Below, in pieces: positions 17,131-25,428 of a DNA stretch of 64,000 bases (its first letter is position 1; each line of letters opens with the position of its first letter). The position numbers and the translations under genes were made by a program. The notes beneath the pieces were generated by a model that saw only the letters and a program-made list of their open reading frames with translations, did no database searches and was not told the DNA's origin. This DNA is from Fodinisporobacter ferrooxydans (GTDB lineage: Bacteria > Bacillota > Bacilli > Tumebacillales > MYW30-H2), in the NCBI RefSeq assembly GCF_022818495.1, contig NZ_CP089291.1, forward strand, positions 4,047,501 to 4,111,500. Reading direction: 5' to 3'.

Positions 17131-17303
17131 TTTATCCACAGTTTGGAAAACAATGATTTCAAGCTTATTCCTGCCACCGGCCTTTACAGAAAAATATGGG
17201 TTCTATGCAATCTTTCACCAACACTCTCTAGGTGTCAAAGTTGTAAAACTAAGAATGAGCGAGAAAACAGGAGAAAACATTACTTTATAGTGGGAGGGTT
17301 AAT

Positions 17304-18641
17304 ATGATTGTTAATGATAGAAGGATGTTAAGACAAGTCGTAGGTTCTAGTCTAGTGGGTTCGACGATAGAATGGTATGACTTCTTTCTTTACGGTGTTA
17401 TAGCTGGTATTGTATTGAACAAACTATATTTTCCGGTCAATGATCCCCTGATCTCGATACTTCTGGCGTATGCAACATTTGCAGTTGGTTTTATTACTCG
17501 TCCATTAGGCGGAATCATTTTTGGTCATTTCGGAGACCGCATAGGAAGAAAAAGTATGCTCATTATTACTTTATCTCTTATGGGGATTGCTACAGCACTA
17601 ATCTCTGTAATACCGACGTACCAACAAATCGGTGTCTGGGCGCCGATAATATTGTTGCTGCTACGTGTTATTCAAGGTATCGGCCTAGGCGGCGAATGGG
17701 GTGGTGCGGTGCTAATGACTTTTGAGCATGCGAAACCTTCTAGCCGTGGTTTATATGCTAGTTTACCACAAATTGGACTTTCAATTGGATTGCTATTATC
17801 TTCTGGAATTGTTGGAGCATTATCGTCTTTGTTAACAAACAGTCAGTTTATGTCTTGGGGGTGGAGAGTTGCCTTTGCCATTAGTACCATAATGATTTTC
17901 ATAGGCTTATGGATTCGAATAAAAGTCTCTGAGTCACCAGAATTTGCAGAAATCAAAAAATACAATAGAGAGTCTCGTGTACCGTTCAAAGAAATGTGGC
18001 GTGGACATACTGGAAATATACTCGCTGGAATGGGAGCTCGATATATTGACGGTGTCTTCTTTAATGTTATGGGCGTATTCTCAATTACTTATCTTACAAA
18101 TAATATCCACATTTCCCGAACTACAGCATTATTGGGTGTCTCGGCCGCTTCGTTTGTCATGTGCTTTTTCATTCCTCTATTTGGATATCTATCGGATCGT
18201 ATCGGGAGAGCCCGTGTATACGGATATGCTAGCATTATAACGGGTTGCTCATCACTTCCAGCCTTCTGGTTAATGTCCTCCAGTGGAAGTAATGTTCTAT
18301 TAATCTGGCTATCTATCATTATCCCATTCGGAATTTTCTATGCTGCTGTTTACGGTCCTGAAGCCGCATTGTTCGCTGAATTGTTTGATACACGAGTTCG
18401 CTACACCGGAATGTCTTTTGTTTATCAATTTTCTGGAATATTTGCGAGTGGAATTACACCTATCATTGCTACGGCATTAATTAAACTCGATGGTGGATCA
18501 TACATCTATATGACTTTGTATGTCATATTAACCGGTATTGTTAGTGCTCTATCAGCTTGGTGGATATACTCTCGTCAAACTCAATCAATGCAACGATCAT
18601 ACAAAGAAGATTTTGTAATAACCGAATCCTCCAAATTATAA
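17304..18641 (+). CDS. MHS-family (MFS) organic-acid/sulfonate transporter
   Basis: 445 residues, 12 predicted membrane helices. Metabolite:H+ symporter signatures: SLVGSTIEWYDFFLYG at the start, GHFGDRIGRKSMLI in loop 2-3, and RVIQGIGLGGEWGGAVLM. Members import carboxylates, betaines and aromatic acids. Its position near the xsc operon and behind a -24/-12 promoter makes isethionate or another C2 sulfonate the most likely substrate (inference). The gene has its own GGGAGG site. The IS110 element now lies between promoter and gene, so its present control is uncertain. Confidence 0.85.
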   Translation: MIVNDRRMLRQVVGSSLVGSTIEWYDFFLYGVIAGIVLNKLYFPVNDPLISILLAYATFAVGFITRPLGGIIFGHFGDRIGRKSMLIITLSLMGIATALISVIPTYQQIGVWAPIILLLLRVIQGIGLGGEWGGAVLMTFEHAKPSSRGLYASLPQIGLSIGLLLSSGIVGALSSLLTNSQFMSWGWRVAFAISTIMIFIGLWIRIKVSESPEFAEIKKYNRESRVPFKEMWRGHTGNILAGMGARYIDGVFFNVMGVFSITYLTNNIHISRTTALLGVSAASFVMCFFIPLFGYLSDRIGRARVYGYASIITGCSSLPAFWLMSSSGSNVLLIWLSIIIPFGIFYAAVYGPEAALFAELFDTRVRYTGMSFVYQFSGIFASGITPIIATALIKLDGGSYIYMTLYVILTGIVSALSAWWIYSRQTQSMQRSYKEDFVITESSKL

Positions 18642-19000
18642 ATTTACAATAAAGCGTTTTTCCACAAGGATTAAAAAGGTGAAGTATATTACTAAAAATA
18701 GTTGATTTTATAATTAAGATCCCAAATTGGACAGAGTATACAGCCCACTACAAGAGAGTTGCTTATAGAGCTCGTCTAAAATGTACCTCATATGGATATA
18801 AAAATAAAGATGCACCTATGCAAAATAGGGTAAAATGGAAGTATCGACACAACCAAAATTACCTATTTGTGAGGTGCATTTTTCCTACGCCATTTCGTAC
18901 CAAAGTCAGTACAAAATTATTGTACGCCATCTTGGTCGGCCTGATTGCGCAAGCCTTGAAATTCAAAAACTTCCTTCATCCGATGCTGGCGGATATCTAC
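18642..19000. other. Non-coding stretch with inverted-repeat motif
   Basis: AAAATGTACCTCA (18778-18790) and TGAGGTGCATTTT (18870-18882) are near-perfect inverted copies about 80 bases apart, with a third related copy at 18806-18820. This resembles the end of an insertion element or a MITE. The short frames inside match nothing I recognise. Confidence 0.4.
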
Positions 19001-19370
19001 TCAAGGCTGATTTTGTCCCCCGTCAACTACTGAAAATCCTTTCTTCCATGGCCCCGTAAATGGCGAATGGTGAAATCCTGTGAGTATGCCGGAACCAATG
19101 GCAACCACAGCCAATTGAATGGTTGTCAAAGCACCTGAGTTCATTGTTTTCCCGTCCGTCAGCTTTTTTGCCACCGACATTTGAATCGCCCGACAAAGAG
19201 CCGCTCCCAGAATCAAAAAATCGCCGATGTTGATGTAATACCCATGCAATGTCAATAGAGAAGATCGCGAAAAGAAGAACACCGAAAACAATTCCGCTGA
19301 TCCATGTATGTACATCTGCTTTTCGGATCTCGTGAAAAGTCAGTGGCAATACCCTGATCGTCAGATTAGC
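19001..19370 (-). pseudogene. Relic of a second EamA-type transporter
   Basis: Two frames together give parts of one protein: LPLTFHEIRKADVHTWISG and VFGVLLFAIFSID in one, then LLTLHGYYINIGDFLILGAA and SVAKKLTDGKTMNSGALT in another. They correspond to the middle of an EamA transporter with an internal deletion, a frame change and both ends lost. Confidence 0.65.
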
Positions 19371-19405
19371 ATTCTATTTCACTCTACCATGCTATATTTA
19401 GCTCT

Positions 19406-19645
19406 TTAATCAAATACCCATTTCACAGAACTCTGTTTGTTCTCGTTTACGGCAAGCTGAAATATATCCGGACGGGCGTAACTGCCAACAGGATCAAAGT
19501 CGAAACGACTCTGCACAATCAAATCAAGATCCAAATTCCCGATAAGAATCTCCTCTCGCCCGTAAACAGGTTCAACGATATAATCACCAAGCGGGCCTAC
19601 AATTGCGCTGCCTCCTGTGCACATGACTTCCGGTTGTGAGGACAA
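19406..19645 (-). pseudogene. C-terminal fragment of a nitrilase
   Basis: About 75 residues: MCTGGSAIVGPLGDYIVEPV, REEILIGNLDLDLI, and DFDPVGSYARPDIFQL, the C-terminal part of nitrilase-superfamily aminohydrolases. The catalytic Glu-Lys-Cys region is missing, so it is inactive. The break at its 5' end coincides with the A/T-rich spacer next to the EamA gene. Confidence 0.7.
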
Positions 19646-19693
19646 CTCCCACTATAAATGAATCGTTTCTCTTAATTTCAAGCAACACTATTT

Positions 19694-20671
19694 TTAGTCA
19701 TTGCTTTTTTTGTACATCCTCCCACGAAACTTTTGAAGTTCAAGAACAGCGACAGTCAAGAATACAAGAAAACAACCTGCCCATTGAACCAATTCCAGCC
19801 GCTCTCCCAAAAACAATGTTCCGAGTAAAATTGTGATCACAGGGCCCAACATCGAAAGGATGGATGCACGTTCCGCACCAATCCGCTTGATCCCTTCCAG
19901 GATCAACACAAAGGAAACGACCGTCGAAACTACCGCAATGACAAAATATAGTTCATACACGGAAAGGCTATATCGAAAAAGATTCATCGAATTCCCTGAC
20001 ACTGATTTTATCACCAGGTAGACAACCATCGCCAAACTGGCGCTGGCCATCCCGTATGCATTCATCCGGATCCCGCCAATTTTGTGTACCAGTTGGCTGG
20101 AAAGCACCAGATAGCCGGCATAGACCACGGATGACAAGAGGATAAATATCGCTCCTGTCAAATTCGCTTTGAGCAGGCCTGTATTCCACCCGCCAATCGA
20201 CAAATAAATCCCTGCGTAAATGACGACAATTGCGATCAGGTTTTGGATGGAAATCATCCGTTTCTGCATAAAGGCCGACAGAATCATCACAAACACCGGA
20301 TAGCTAATGAGCAGCATTCGTTCAACAATGGCAGACACATGGTGCAGCCCTATAAAATCAAGCAACGGAGACAGAAAAAAACTCAACAGGCCGGCGAAGC
20401 ATGCTTTCACGCTGTCTCCCCTCTGCCGTATGGCGGGGATTTTGGGCCGATTGATCAGGAAAAGGATCCAAAACAATGGGGTGGCAATCAGTTGTCTTGC
20501 GAATAAAGTCGCTTCGGGAGATGCGCCTTTTTCGTAGGCCAGCTTGATAAAAATCGCTTTTGCCGCAAAACAGACGGTTCCCAAAATTACTAACATCATC
20601 CCCGTTGTAACCCGACGGTTGACCTGTGACTGAAACATCTGCTCACCTTTGCCAAACTCAGCTTTGCTCAT
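19694..20671 (-). CDS. EamA-family transporter under T-box control, candidate tryptophan transporter
   Basis: 325 residues with ten hydrophobic helices in two EamA repeats (first GTVCFAAKAIFIKLAYEKGA, second from about 180, ending ILLGTLFLGERL). An AGGTGA site precedes the ATG. The 5' leader is a T-box riboswitch whose specifier triplet reads UGG (Trp), so expression should rise when tRNA-Trp is uncharged. That points to tryptophan or a precursor as substrate; the family assignment alone does not give it. The leader between T-box and start carries an 8-bp tandem repeat. Confidence 0.85.
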   Translation of the reverse strand: MSKAEFGKGEQMFQSQVNRRVTTGMMLVILGTVCFAAKAIFIKLAYEKGASPEATLFARQLIATPLFWILFLINRPKIPAIRQRGDSVKACFAGLLSFFLSPLLDFIGLHHVSAIVERMLLISYPVFVMILSAFMQKRMISIQNLIAIVVIYAGIYLSIGGWNTGLLKANLTGAIFILLSSVVYAGYLVLSSQLVHKIGGIRMNAYGMASASLAMVVYLVIKSVSGNSMNLFRYSLSVYELYFVIAVVSTVVSFVLILEGIKRIGAERASILSMLGPVITILLGTLFLGERLELVQWAGCFLVFLTVAVLELQKFRGRMYKKSND

Positions 20672-20750
20672 CTCAACTCACCTTTCCTTTTCTGCTTGCT
20701 CGACTCGATGCCGATGGCCAGATCATCCTCCATCGCCTGGGAAAATGACG

Positions 20751-20790
20751 TGTTCATGTGTTCATGTGTTCATGTGTTCATGTGTTCATT
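20751..20790. repeat. Five tandem copies of an 8-bp unit
   Basis: TGTTCATG is repeated four times, followed by TGTTCATT, without interruption. It lies in the leader between the T-box terminator and the EamA start. On the message strand the unit reads CATGAACA, so ATG AAC ACA TGA mini-frames overlap one another. Copy number could vary by slippage. Confidence 0.85.
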
Positions 20791-20811
20791 CATTCGGTCC
20801 TGCAAAAAATA

Positions 20812-21120
20812 AAGAAAGGCCCCACATCCGCAATAGGGACGTGGGACCGTGGTGCCACCCTAATTAGCCTGTCAGTCATTTGGCTCACTTTAAGGGTACG
20901 GATCATAGTATACACCACGTCGATACCCGTCTCTTGGTAACGGAGAGACAATCCCGGCTTTGCCTACTGCCATGCTGCACAGGTTCAGCAAAGCAACTCA
21001 AAAGTCCATTCGGCATTCGATGTGTATCGGCTTGCACCACCCGCCGACTCTCTGAAACAACATCTATGAATGCGTGCTACTCTTCATCATCGTTTTTTCC
21101 GTTTCACACGTTTAATCTTG
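20812..21120 (-). promoter_or_regulatory. T-box riboswitch, predicted tRNA-Trp specific
   Basis: Reading the minus strand, TTAGGGTGGCACCACGG (20862-20846) is the conserved T-box that pairs with the tRNA acceptor end. It is followed by the terminator hairpin GGTCCCAC...GTGGGGCC and a T run (to about 20812). Stem I lies upstream, with GGTGGTGCAAGCCGATAC and then CCGAATGGACTTTTGAG. By analogy with other T-boxes the specifier after GAA is UGG (21008-21006), the Trp codon. The T-box itself is certain; the specifier call is by pattern. Confidence 0.85.
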
Positions 21121-21250
21121 GTAAATAATGTATCAAAGATGAACGGTATCGTCAATACGTTTTTTACTTAATGTATATTGAGTTGCCAACTGCAGCATGC
21201 AATAATGAAGGCGAACAAGAGATTGTTGCTGATGCCCCTTGGCGGGTATG

Positions 21251-21281
21251 TGTCCCGAAGAGTCGTCACCTCATCGGGACA
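21251..21281 (+). terminator. Hairpin terminator
   Basis: TGTCCCGA / TCGGGACA, followed by TTCTTATTTT on the plus strand. No plus-strand gene is recognised just upstream. Confidence 0.5.
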
Positions 21282-21294
21282 TTCTTATTTTAAA

Positions 21295-21399
21295 CTACGA
21301 GTGTAGCCGAATCAGTTGTACGATCAATGTCAGGAAAGCAACCATAAACATGAGCCAACGAAACGTTTTTTCATCTGCTTGAATAACAATCGTATCCAT
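21295..21399 (-). CDS. Small membrane protein (34 aa)
   Basis: A minus-strand ATG at 21399 opens MDTIVIQADEKTFRWLMFMV, then AFLTLIVQLIRLHS and stop. A single hydrophobic helix (about 15-29) follows a short polar head. It begins 11 bases after the AhpD-like gene, so it may be co-transcribed. The ribosome site is weak (AAAGAAAT). No family recognised. Confidence 0.4.
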   Translation of the reverse strand: MDTIVIQADEKTFRWLMFMVAFLTLIVQLIRLHS

Positions 21400-21410
21400 A
21401 TTTCTTTATA

Positions 21411-21869
21411 CTATTTCTTCGCCGGTTGATACTCTCCGGGAATGGCATTTGTGGCGATCGACAAGCGGTTCCAGCTATTGATCGTGTTGATTGCCATGAT
21501 CAATTGGACGTATTGTTTGTCATTAAAATGTTTCCGTACACGCTGATACAATTCATCTGGAACACGGTTCGTAGCCACCAATGTGACTGCCTCGGTCAAT
21601 TCAAGCGCCGCACGTTCTTCTTCCGTATAAAAAGGGGCTTCCCGCCATGCGTTCAGGGCGTAAATCCGCTGCTCCGTTTCACCGATGGCACGAGCATCTT
21701 TGGTGTGCATGTCCAGGCAGTATGCACAGCCATTGATTTGGGATGCGCGGATCTTGATGAGTTCCAGGAGTTTCGGTTCCAGTCCCGAGTTCTTTACATA
21801 TTGCTCAAGCTGCATCATAGCTTTCAAACTATCAGGCTCAGTTGTTGCGTAGTTCAGACGCGGTTCCAT
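21411..21869 (-). CDS. AhpD-like carboxymuconolactone decarboxylase-family protein
   Basis: 152 residues with the CMD/AhpD fold. The redox motif CAYCLDMH (CxxC plus nearby His) lies in a helix after ELIKIRASQINGC, the pattern of AhpD-like peroxidase-associated proteins rather than true decarboxylases. A function in peroxide defence is likely by family. AGGAGG precedes the ATG. Confidence 0.85.
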   Translation of the reverse strand: MEPRLNYATTEPDSLKAMMQLEQYVKNSGLEPKLLELIKIRASQINGCAYCLDMHTKDARAIGETEQRIYALNAWREAPFYTEEERAALELTEAVTLVATNRVPDELYQRVRKHFNDKQYVQLIMAINTINSWNRLSIATNAIPGEYQPAKK

Positions 21870-22059
21870 ATGTATCCTCCTCTATTGACACGTATTTGAC
21901 CAGACACATGTAAAAGATGTAATAGTGTGTGGCAAAATCGATTACAATTCAAATGTTAGCACTCGCATATATTGGAATCAACCGTTAAACACAGCCGCTC
22001 CCAAATGACCATGAACAAACTCTCTAGAGATCTTTGTCAAATAGATTCATTCCACAACA

Positions 22060-22505
22060 TCATTTTTGCAACGCCTGCTGCGCCATGCTTTTCAATTGCA
22101 GGAGTTCCTTATCCGGCGGATATTGATTCTTCATTGCAAGCCCTTTTTCGATCATGGGAAGAGCCTGTTTATATTCGCCGGCATACACATATGCATATGA
22201 CAAGCCATATGCCACCATTCGGTAAGGCGGCTGTCCATTTTGCAACAGTGATTCATAATACGGTATAACCGATTGTTTGAAAAACCGGGGATAACGGTCA
22301 TTCGAGTCGATCTTAAATTGTTGCGCGGATGTGTCCCAATGATAGATTTGATACTTGAACAACGGCCCGGTTTCTTTGATCCACGCCGCAATTTCAAGCA
22401 ACTTATCGCCGTTTAGATCGGCAATCGTGAATTTGTTTGCGATGGTTTGAAATGTACTCTCGATTTTCCCGTTTTCCGGCCGCAATATCGTCAGGTTCCA
22501 GAAAA
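22060..22505 (-). pseudogene. 5'-truncated protein with VCBS-like N-terminus
   Basis: From about 22505 the frame reads WNLTILRPENGKI, then FTIADLNGDKLLEIAAW (a calcium-loop-like DLNGD motif of FG-GAP/VCBS repeats), then an alpha-helical tail with TPR-like SYAYVYAGEYKQALPMIEKG. A TGA lies just upstream in frame and no good start is present, so the N-terminal part was lost. Function unknown. Confidence 0.5.
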
Positions 22506-22603
22506 TTCAGTTCCCCTTTGAATATTCTTTTGTTCAGACAAGACATTTTAAGAATCGAAAGGGAATCATCCGGATACAATAATTTGGAAAATGGAATGAA
22601 GAG

Positions 22604-24223
22604 GTGTTTGTTACGATTCAATTTTTGAAAAGACTGGTAAGAAAAAGGCAATACAAACAGATTTCGTCAAACATGAACTCATCCTCGACATATTCATCCG
22701 AGGAAACCGTGAATCTGAATACGATACACATCCATACATCTTTGGAAGAAAATTTGCAACAAATTAAAACTGCCCTTGGCAACAGAGATGATTTGGTTGT
22801 GCGAACCGTTGTTCTTTTACCGGAAACTCTCCGGAAAAAATGTGCCTTGCTTTTTTTGAACGGAATGGTTGACTTGGATTTTTTACATACGAACGTACTG
22901 GAACAACTGCTAAAAATCAGGCAAGTACTCGAGCCATCCATTCTCGATCAATGTGTCCTTGATGTATTGAGTGCGACAAGTGTATGTGTTGAATCGGATA
23001 TTCACGCACTCATCCATCAGTTAACTCGTGGGTATGCTTTGATTTTCATTGATGGCGAGGCAAGATATATATGTATTGAATCATCGAAATATAACACGAG
23101 AGCAGTAAGCGAACCATCTACGGAAACAGTGGTAAAGGGGCCAAGAGAGGGATTTATAGAGGACTTGGATATTAATTTATCGCTCTTGCGAAGAAAAATT
23201 CGCAGCCACAATTTACAAATTGAGCGGTTGATTATTGGCAAACAAACCAGAACGAGTGTATGTATCTCCTATATACGAGGACTCGTAAAGGATGAAATTG
23301 TATCGGAATTACGCAGGAGACTCAAACAAATTGAGATTGATGGGGTATTTGAAGTAGGGTATATCGAACAATTGATTGAAGATCATCGCTATTCCGTGTT
23401 TCCGACTTGCATCACGACAGAACGGCCGGATACAACTGCCGCAAAACTTCTTGAAGGACGCGTCGCAATCTTAGTGGACGGAACACCGAATGTAATGCTA
23501 TGCCCTGCACTATTTGTCGAATTTTTTCAGAACTCCGAGGATTATTACATAAAGCCTTACTATGCAAGTTTTGCCCGCATCTTGCGTTACTTGGCATTCT
23601 TTATGTCCACGTTTTCACCCTCTTTATATATTGCTTTTGAAAGCTTTGAGAAAGAATTGATACCGACATCATTAATCAACAGTTTTAGTGAGGCTCGCGA
23701 AGGTGTGCCATTTCCATTAACAATTGAAGTATTTCTAATGGTCATCGTATTTGAGTGGCTGCGCGAGGCCGGTGTGCGCATGCCCCGGCCAATCGGTCAA
23801 GCTGTCAGCATCGTCGGAGCTCTCGTGATTGGACAAGCGGCTGTGTCAGCCGGCATTATCGGCGCACCCACGGTTATCGTCATTGCAGGCGCAGGAATCA
23901 CTTCGTTTGTTGTTCCCATGCTATTTGACGTAATGACTTTGTTTCGGATTCTCTCAATACTTGTAGTCGGTTTCTTGGGATTGTACGGGGAGTTTTTGCT
24001 TTGGTATGGCATGCTTATCTATTTGTCCGGCATTCGCTCCTTTGGCATACCTTATTTGTCTCCACTCGCTCCTCTCCTATGGCGGGAGTGGGGAGATGCA
24101 TTTATACGCCTTCCTTTGAATTGGTTGAGACAACGTCCGCAATCTTTGGAAATGGTAGATCAGGTGCGCATGCAGCCTGATTCCTTAGAGAAACAGGATA
24201 AGGAGGATAACGAAACTACGTGA
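22604..24223 (+). CDS. Spore germination protein, GerA family (A subunit)
   Basis: 539 residues: a large cytosolic N-terminal domain (to about 310) and a C-terminal part with five or six membrane helices. Typical GerAA segments: VRTVVLLPETLRKKCALLFL, EGRVAILVDGTPNVMLCPALF, REGVPFPLTIEVFLM and WYGMLIYLSGIRSFGIPYLSP. GerA proteins form oligomeric nutrient-gated channels in the spore inner membrane. The GTG at 22604 is used as start, but ATG 22673 remains possible. The stop overlaps the start of the C-subunit gene (GTGA). Confidence 0.92.
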   Translation: MFVTIQFLKRLVRKRQYKQISSNMNSSSTYSSEETVNLNTIHIHTSLEENLQQIKTALGNRDDLVVRTVVLLPETLRKKCALLFLNGMVDLDFLHTNVLEQLLKIRQVLEPSILDQCVLDVLSATSVCVESDIHALIHQLTRGYALIFIDGEARYICIESSKYNTRAVSEPSTETVVKGPREGFIEDLDINLSLLRRKIRSHNLQIERLIIGKQTRTSVCISYIRGLVKDEIVSELRRRLKQIEIDGVFEVGYIEQLIEDHRYSVFPTCITTERPDTTAAKLLEGRVAILVDGTPNVMLCPALFVEFFQNSEDYYIKPYYASFARILRYLAFFMSTFSPSLYIAFESFEKELIPTSLINSFSEAREGVPFPLTIEVFLMVIVFEWLREAGVRMPRPIGQAVSIVGALVIGQAAVSAGIIGAPTVIVIAGAGITSFVVPMLFDVMTLFRILSILVVGFLGLYGEFLLWYGMLIYLSGIRSFGIPYLSPLAPLLWREWGDAFIRLPLNWLRQRPQSLEMVDQVRMQPDSLEKQDKEDNETT

Positions 24224-25422
24224 GACGAGATAGCGTTGCGTATTTTCATACCATTTTCAAATGTTCGGCTTGGGCCATGATCATTTTTTTGTCCATATTG
24301 CTAACAGGATGTTGGAATAATATTGATTTGAATGAAACACGACTCGTCTCTGTAGTCGGAGTTGACATCGGACCGCAAGGACAATATCGTCTTACCGCAA
24401 GAATCTATAATCCTAGTGCCGCCAAAAAAGAAAGCCAAGGACAATCGGGCCAACCATCAAAAGTGGTAGGTCAAATTGTGCAAGCGGACGGCAATACCAT
24501 ATTTGATGCAATACGCAATCTGATCTCGTATACAGGTTTCAAGTTGAATTTTCAACATATAAAATACATCGTAATTGGAGATGAACTGGCTAAAAAAACG
24601 CTTCTTCCCATTCTGGATTTTTTCTTGCGCGATCACGAACCGAGGCTCCGTACCTGGGTCTTGATCAGCAACCAACAAAATGCGGAACGTATTTTAAAGT
24701 CGTACCCGATTGTGCATTCCAACCAAGCAACAGAAATGGACGAAAAAATGAAAGCAAGCAAAAGCATCGGCAAATATCCGGCGGTTCCAATGATCGAACT
24801 GGCGCGTATGCTGGCACATAAAAATCAAACGGCTGAGCTCCCGCTTGTGGAGTCAAAAACGGTTCAAAAGGTGCCTGTGAATTATGTTCTTGGAACAGCT
24901 CTGATTAACCATGGGAAAATGATTGCTACATTAGGGCCGAAACAAACAAGAGGAATGCTATTTGTCAAGAATCAAATCACCAGTTCAATCCTTGATGTTC
25001 CGATGGATATAAAAAAACATGAGTATATCGCGTTAGAGGTAATGGATGCAAAAACGCAAAACATTCCGGAATTGAAAAAAAATGAACTGACGATGTATAT
25101 ACAGGTTCATGTCACAGCGAATATCGGTTCCATCGAAATTCCCGCTGAAGCAAATAAAGATCTATATCGTACTTTGGAACAAAAATCAAGTCAAATCATT
25201 CAGGATGAAATCCAGCGTGCGATGGTCAGTATACAAAAAAACAAAGCCGATGTGTTTGGGTTTGGAGATCTGGTGCAACGGAAATATCCACACGAATGGA
25301 ATACTGTTAAAAATTCTTGGCCAATTATGTTTGCGAATTCCAAGATCCGCGTAAACGTACATGTGCATATAAAACACAACGGATTACAATTTAATACATT
25401 AAAATGGAATAAGGGGGACTAA
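24220..25422 (+). CDS. Spore germination lipoprotein, Ger(x)C family (C subunit)
   Basis: 400 residues. The signal peptide ends in a lipobox (IFLSILLTGCWNNIDLNE, Cys31), so it should be anchored to the outer face of the spore inner membrane. WNNIDLNE and VVGVDIGPQGQYRLT are standard for GerC proteins, needed for assembly and stability of germinant receptors. It overlaps the A-subunit gene by four bases and is followed after 6 bases by the B subunit. Confidence 0.93.
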   Translation: MRRDSVAYFHTIFKCSAWAMIIFLSILLTGCWNNIDLNETRLVSVVGVDIGPQGQYRLTARIYNPSAAKKESQGQSGQPSKVVGQIVQADGNTIFDAIRNLISYTGFKLNFQHIKYIVIGDELAKKTLLPILDFFLRDHEPRLRTWVLISNQQNAERILKSYPIVHSNQATEMDEKMKASKSIGKYPAVPMIELARMLAHKNQTAELPLVESKTVQKVPVNYVLGTALINHGKMIATLGPKQTRGMLFVKNQITSSILDVPMDIKKHEYIALEVMDAKTQNIPELKKNELTMYIQVHVTANIGSIEIPAEANKDLYRTLEQKSSQIIQDEIQRAMVSIQKNKADVFGFGDLVQRKYPHEWNTVKNSWPIMFANSKIRVNVHVHIKHNGLQFNTLKWNKGD

Positions 25423-25428
25423 ATATCC

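Larger units (their letters stand above)
15425..17150 (+). mobile_element. IS110-family insertion element (ends approximate)
   Basis: An IS110-type transposase gene with about 90 bases of non-coding DNA before it and a roughly 300-base non-coding tail. Elements of this family have no obvious terminal inverted repeats and make no target duplication, so the boundaries given are estimates. It separates the -24/-12 promoter at 15206 from the transporter gene at 17304. Confidence 0.65.

Noticed and set aside
20751-20790. A CRISPR-like repeat
   Set aside because: The 8-bp units are contiguous, without spacers; it is a simple tandem repeat.
22618-22941. Minus-strand frames over the ger operon and many similar frames over other genes
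   Set aside because: They are in antisense to well-supported genes and carry no motifs or ribosome sites of their own.
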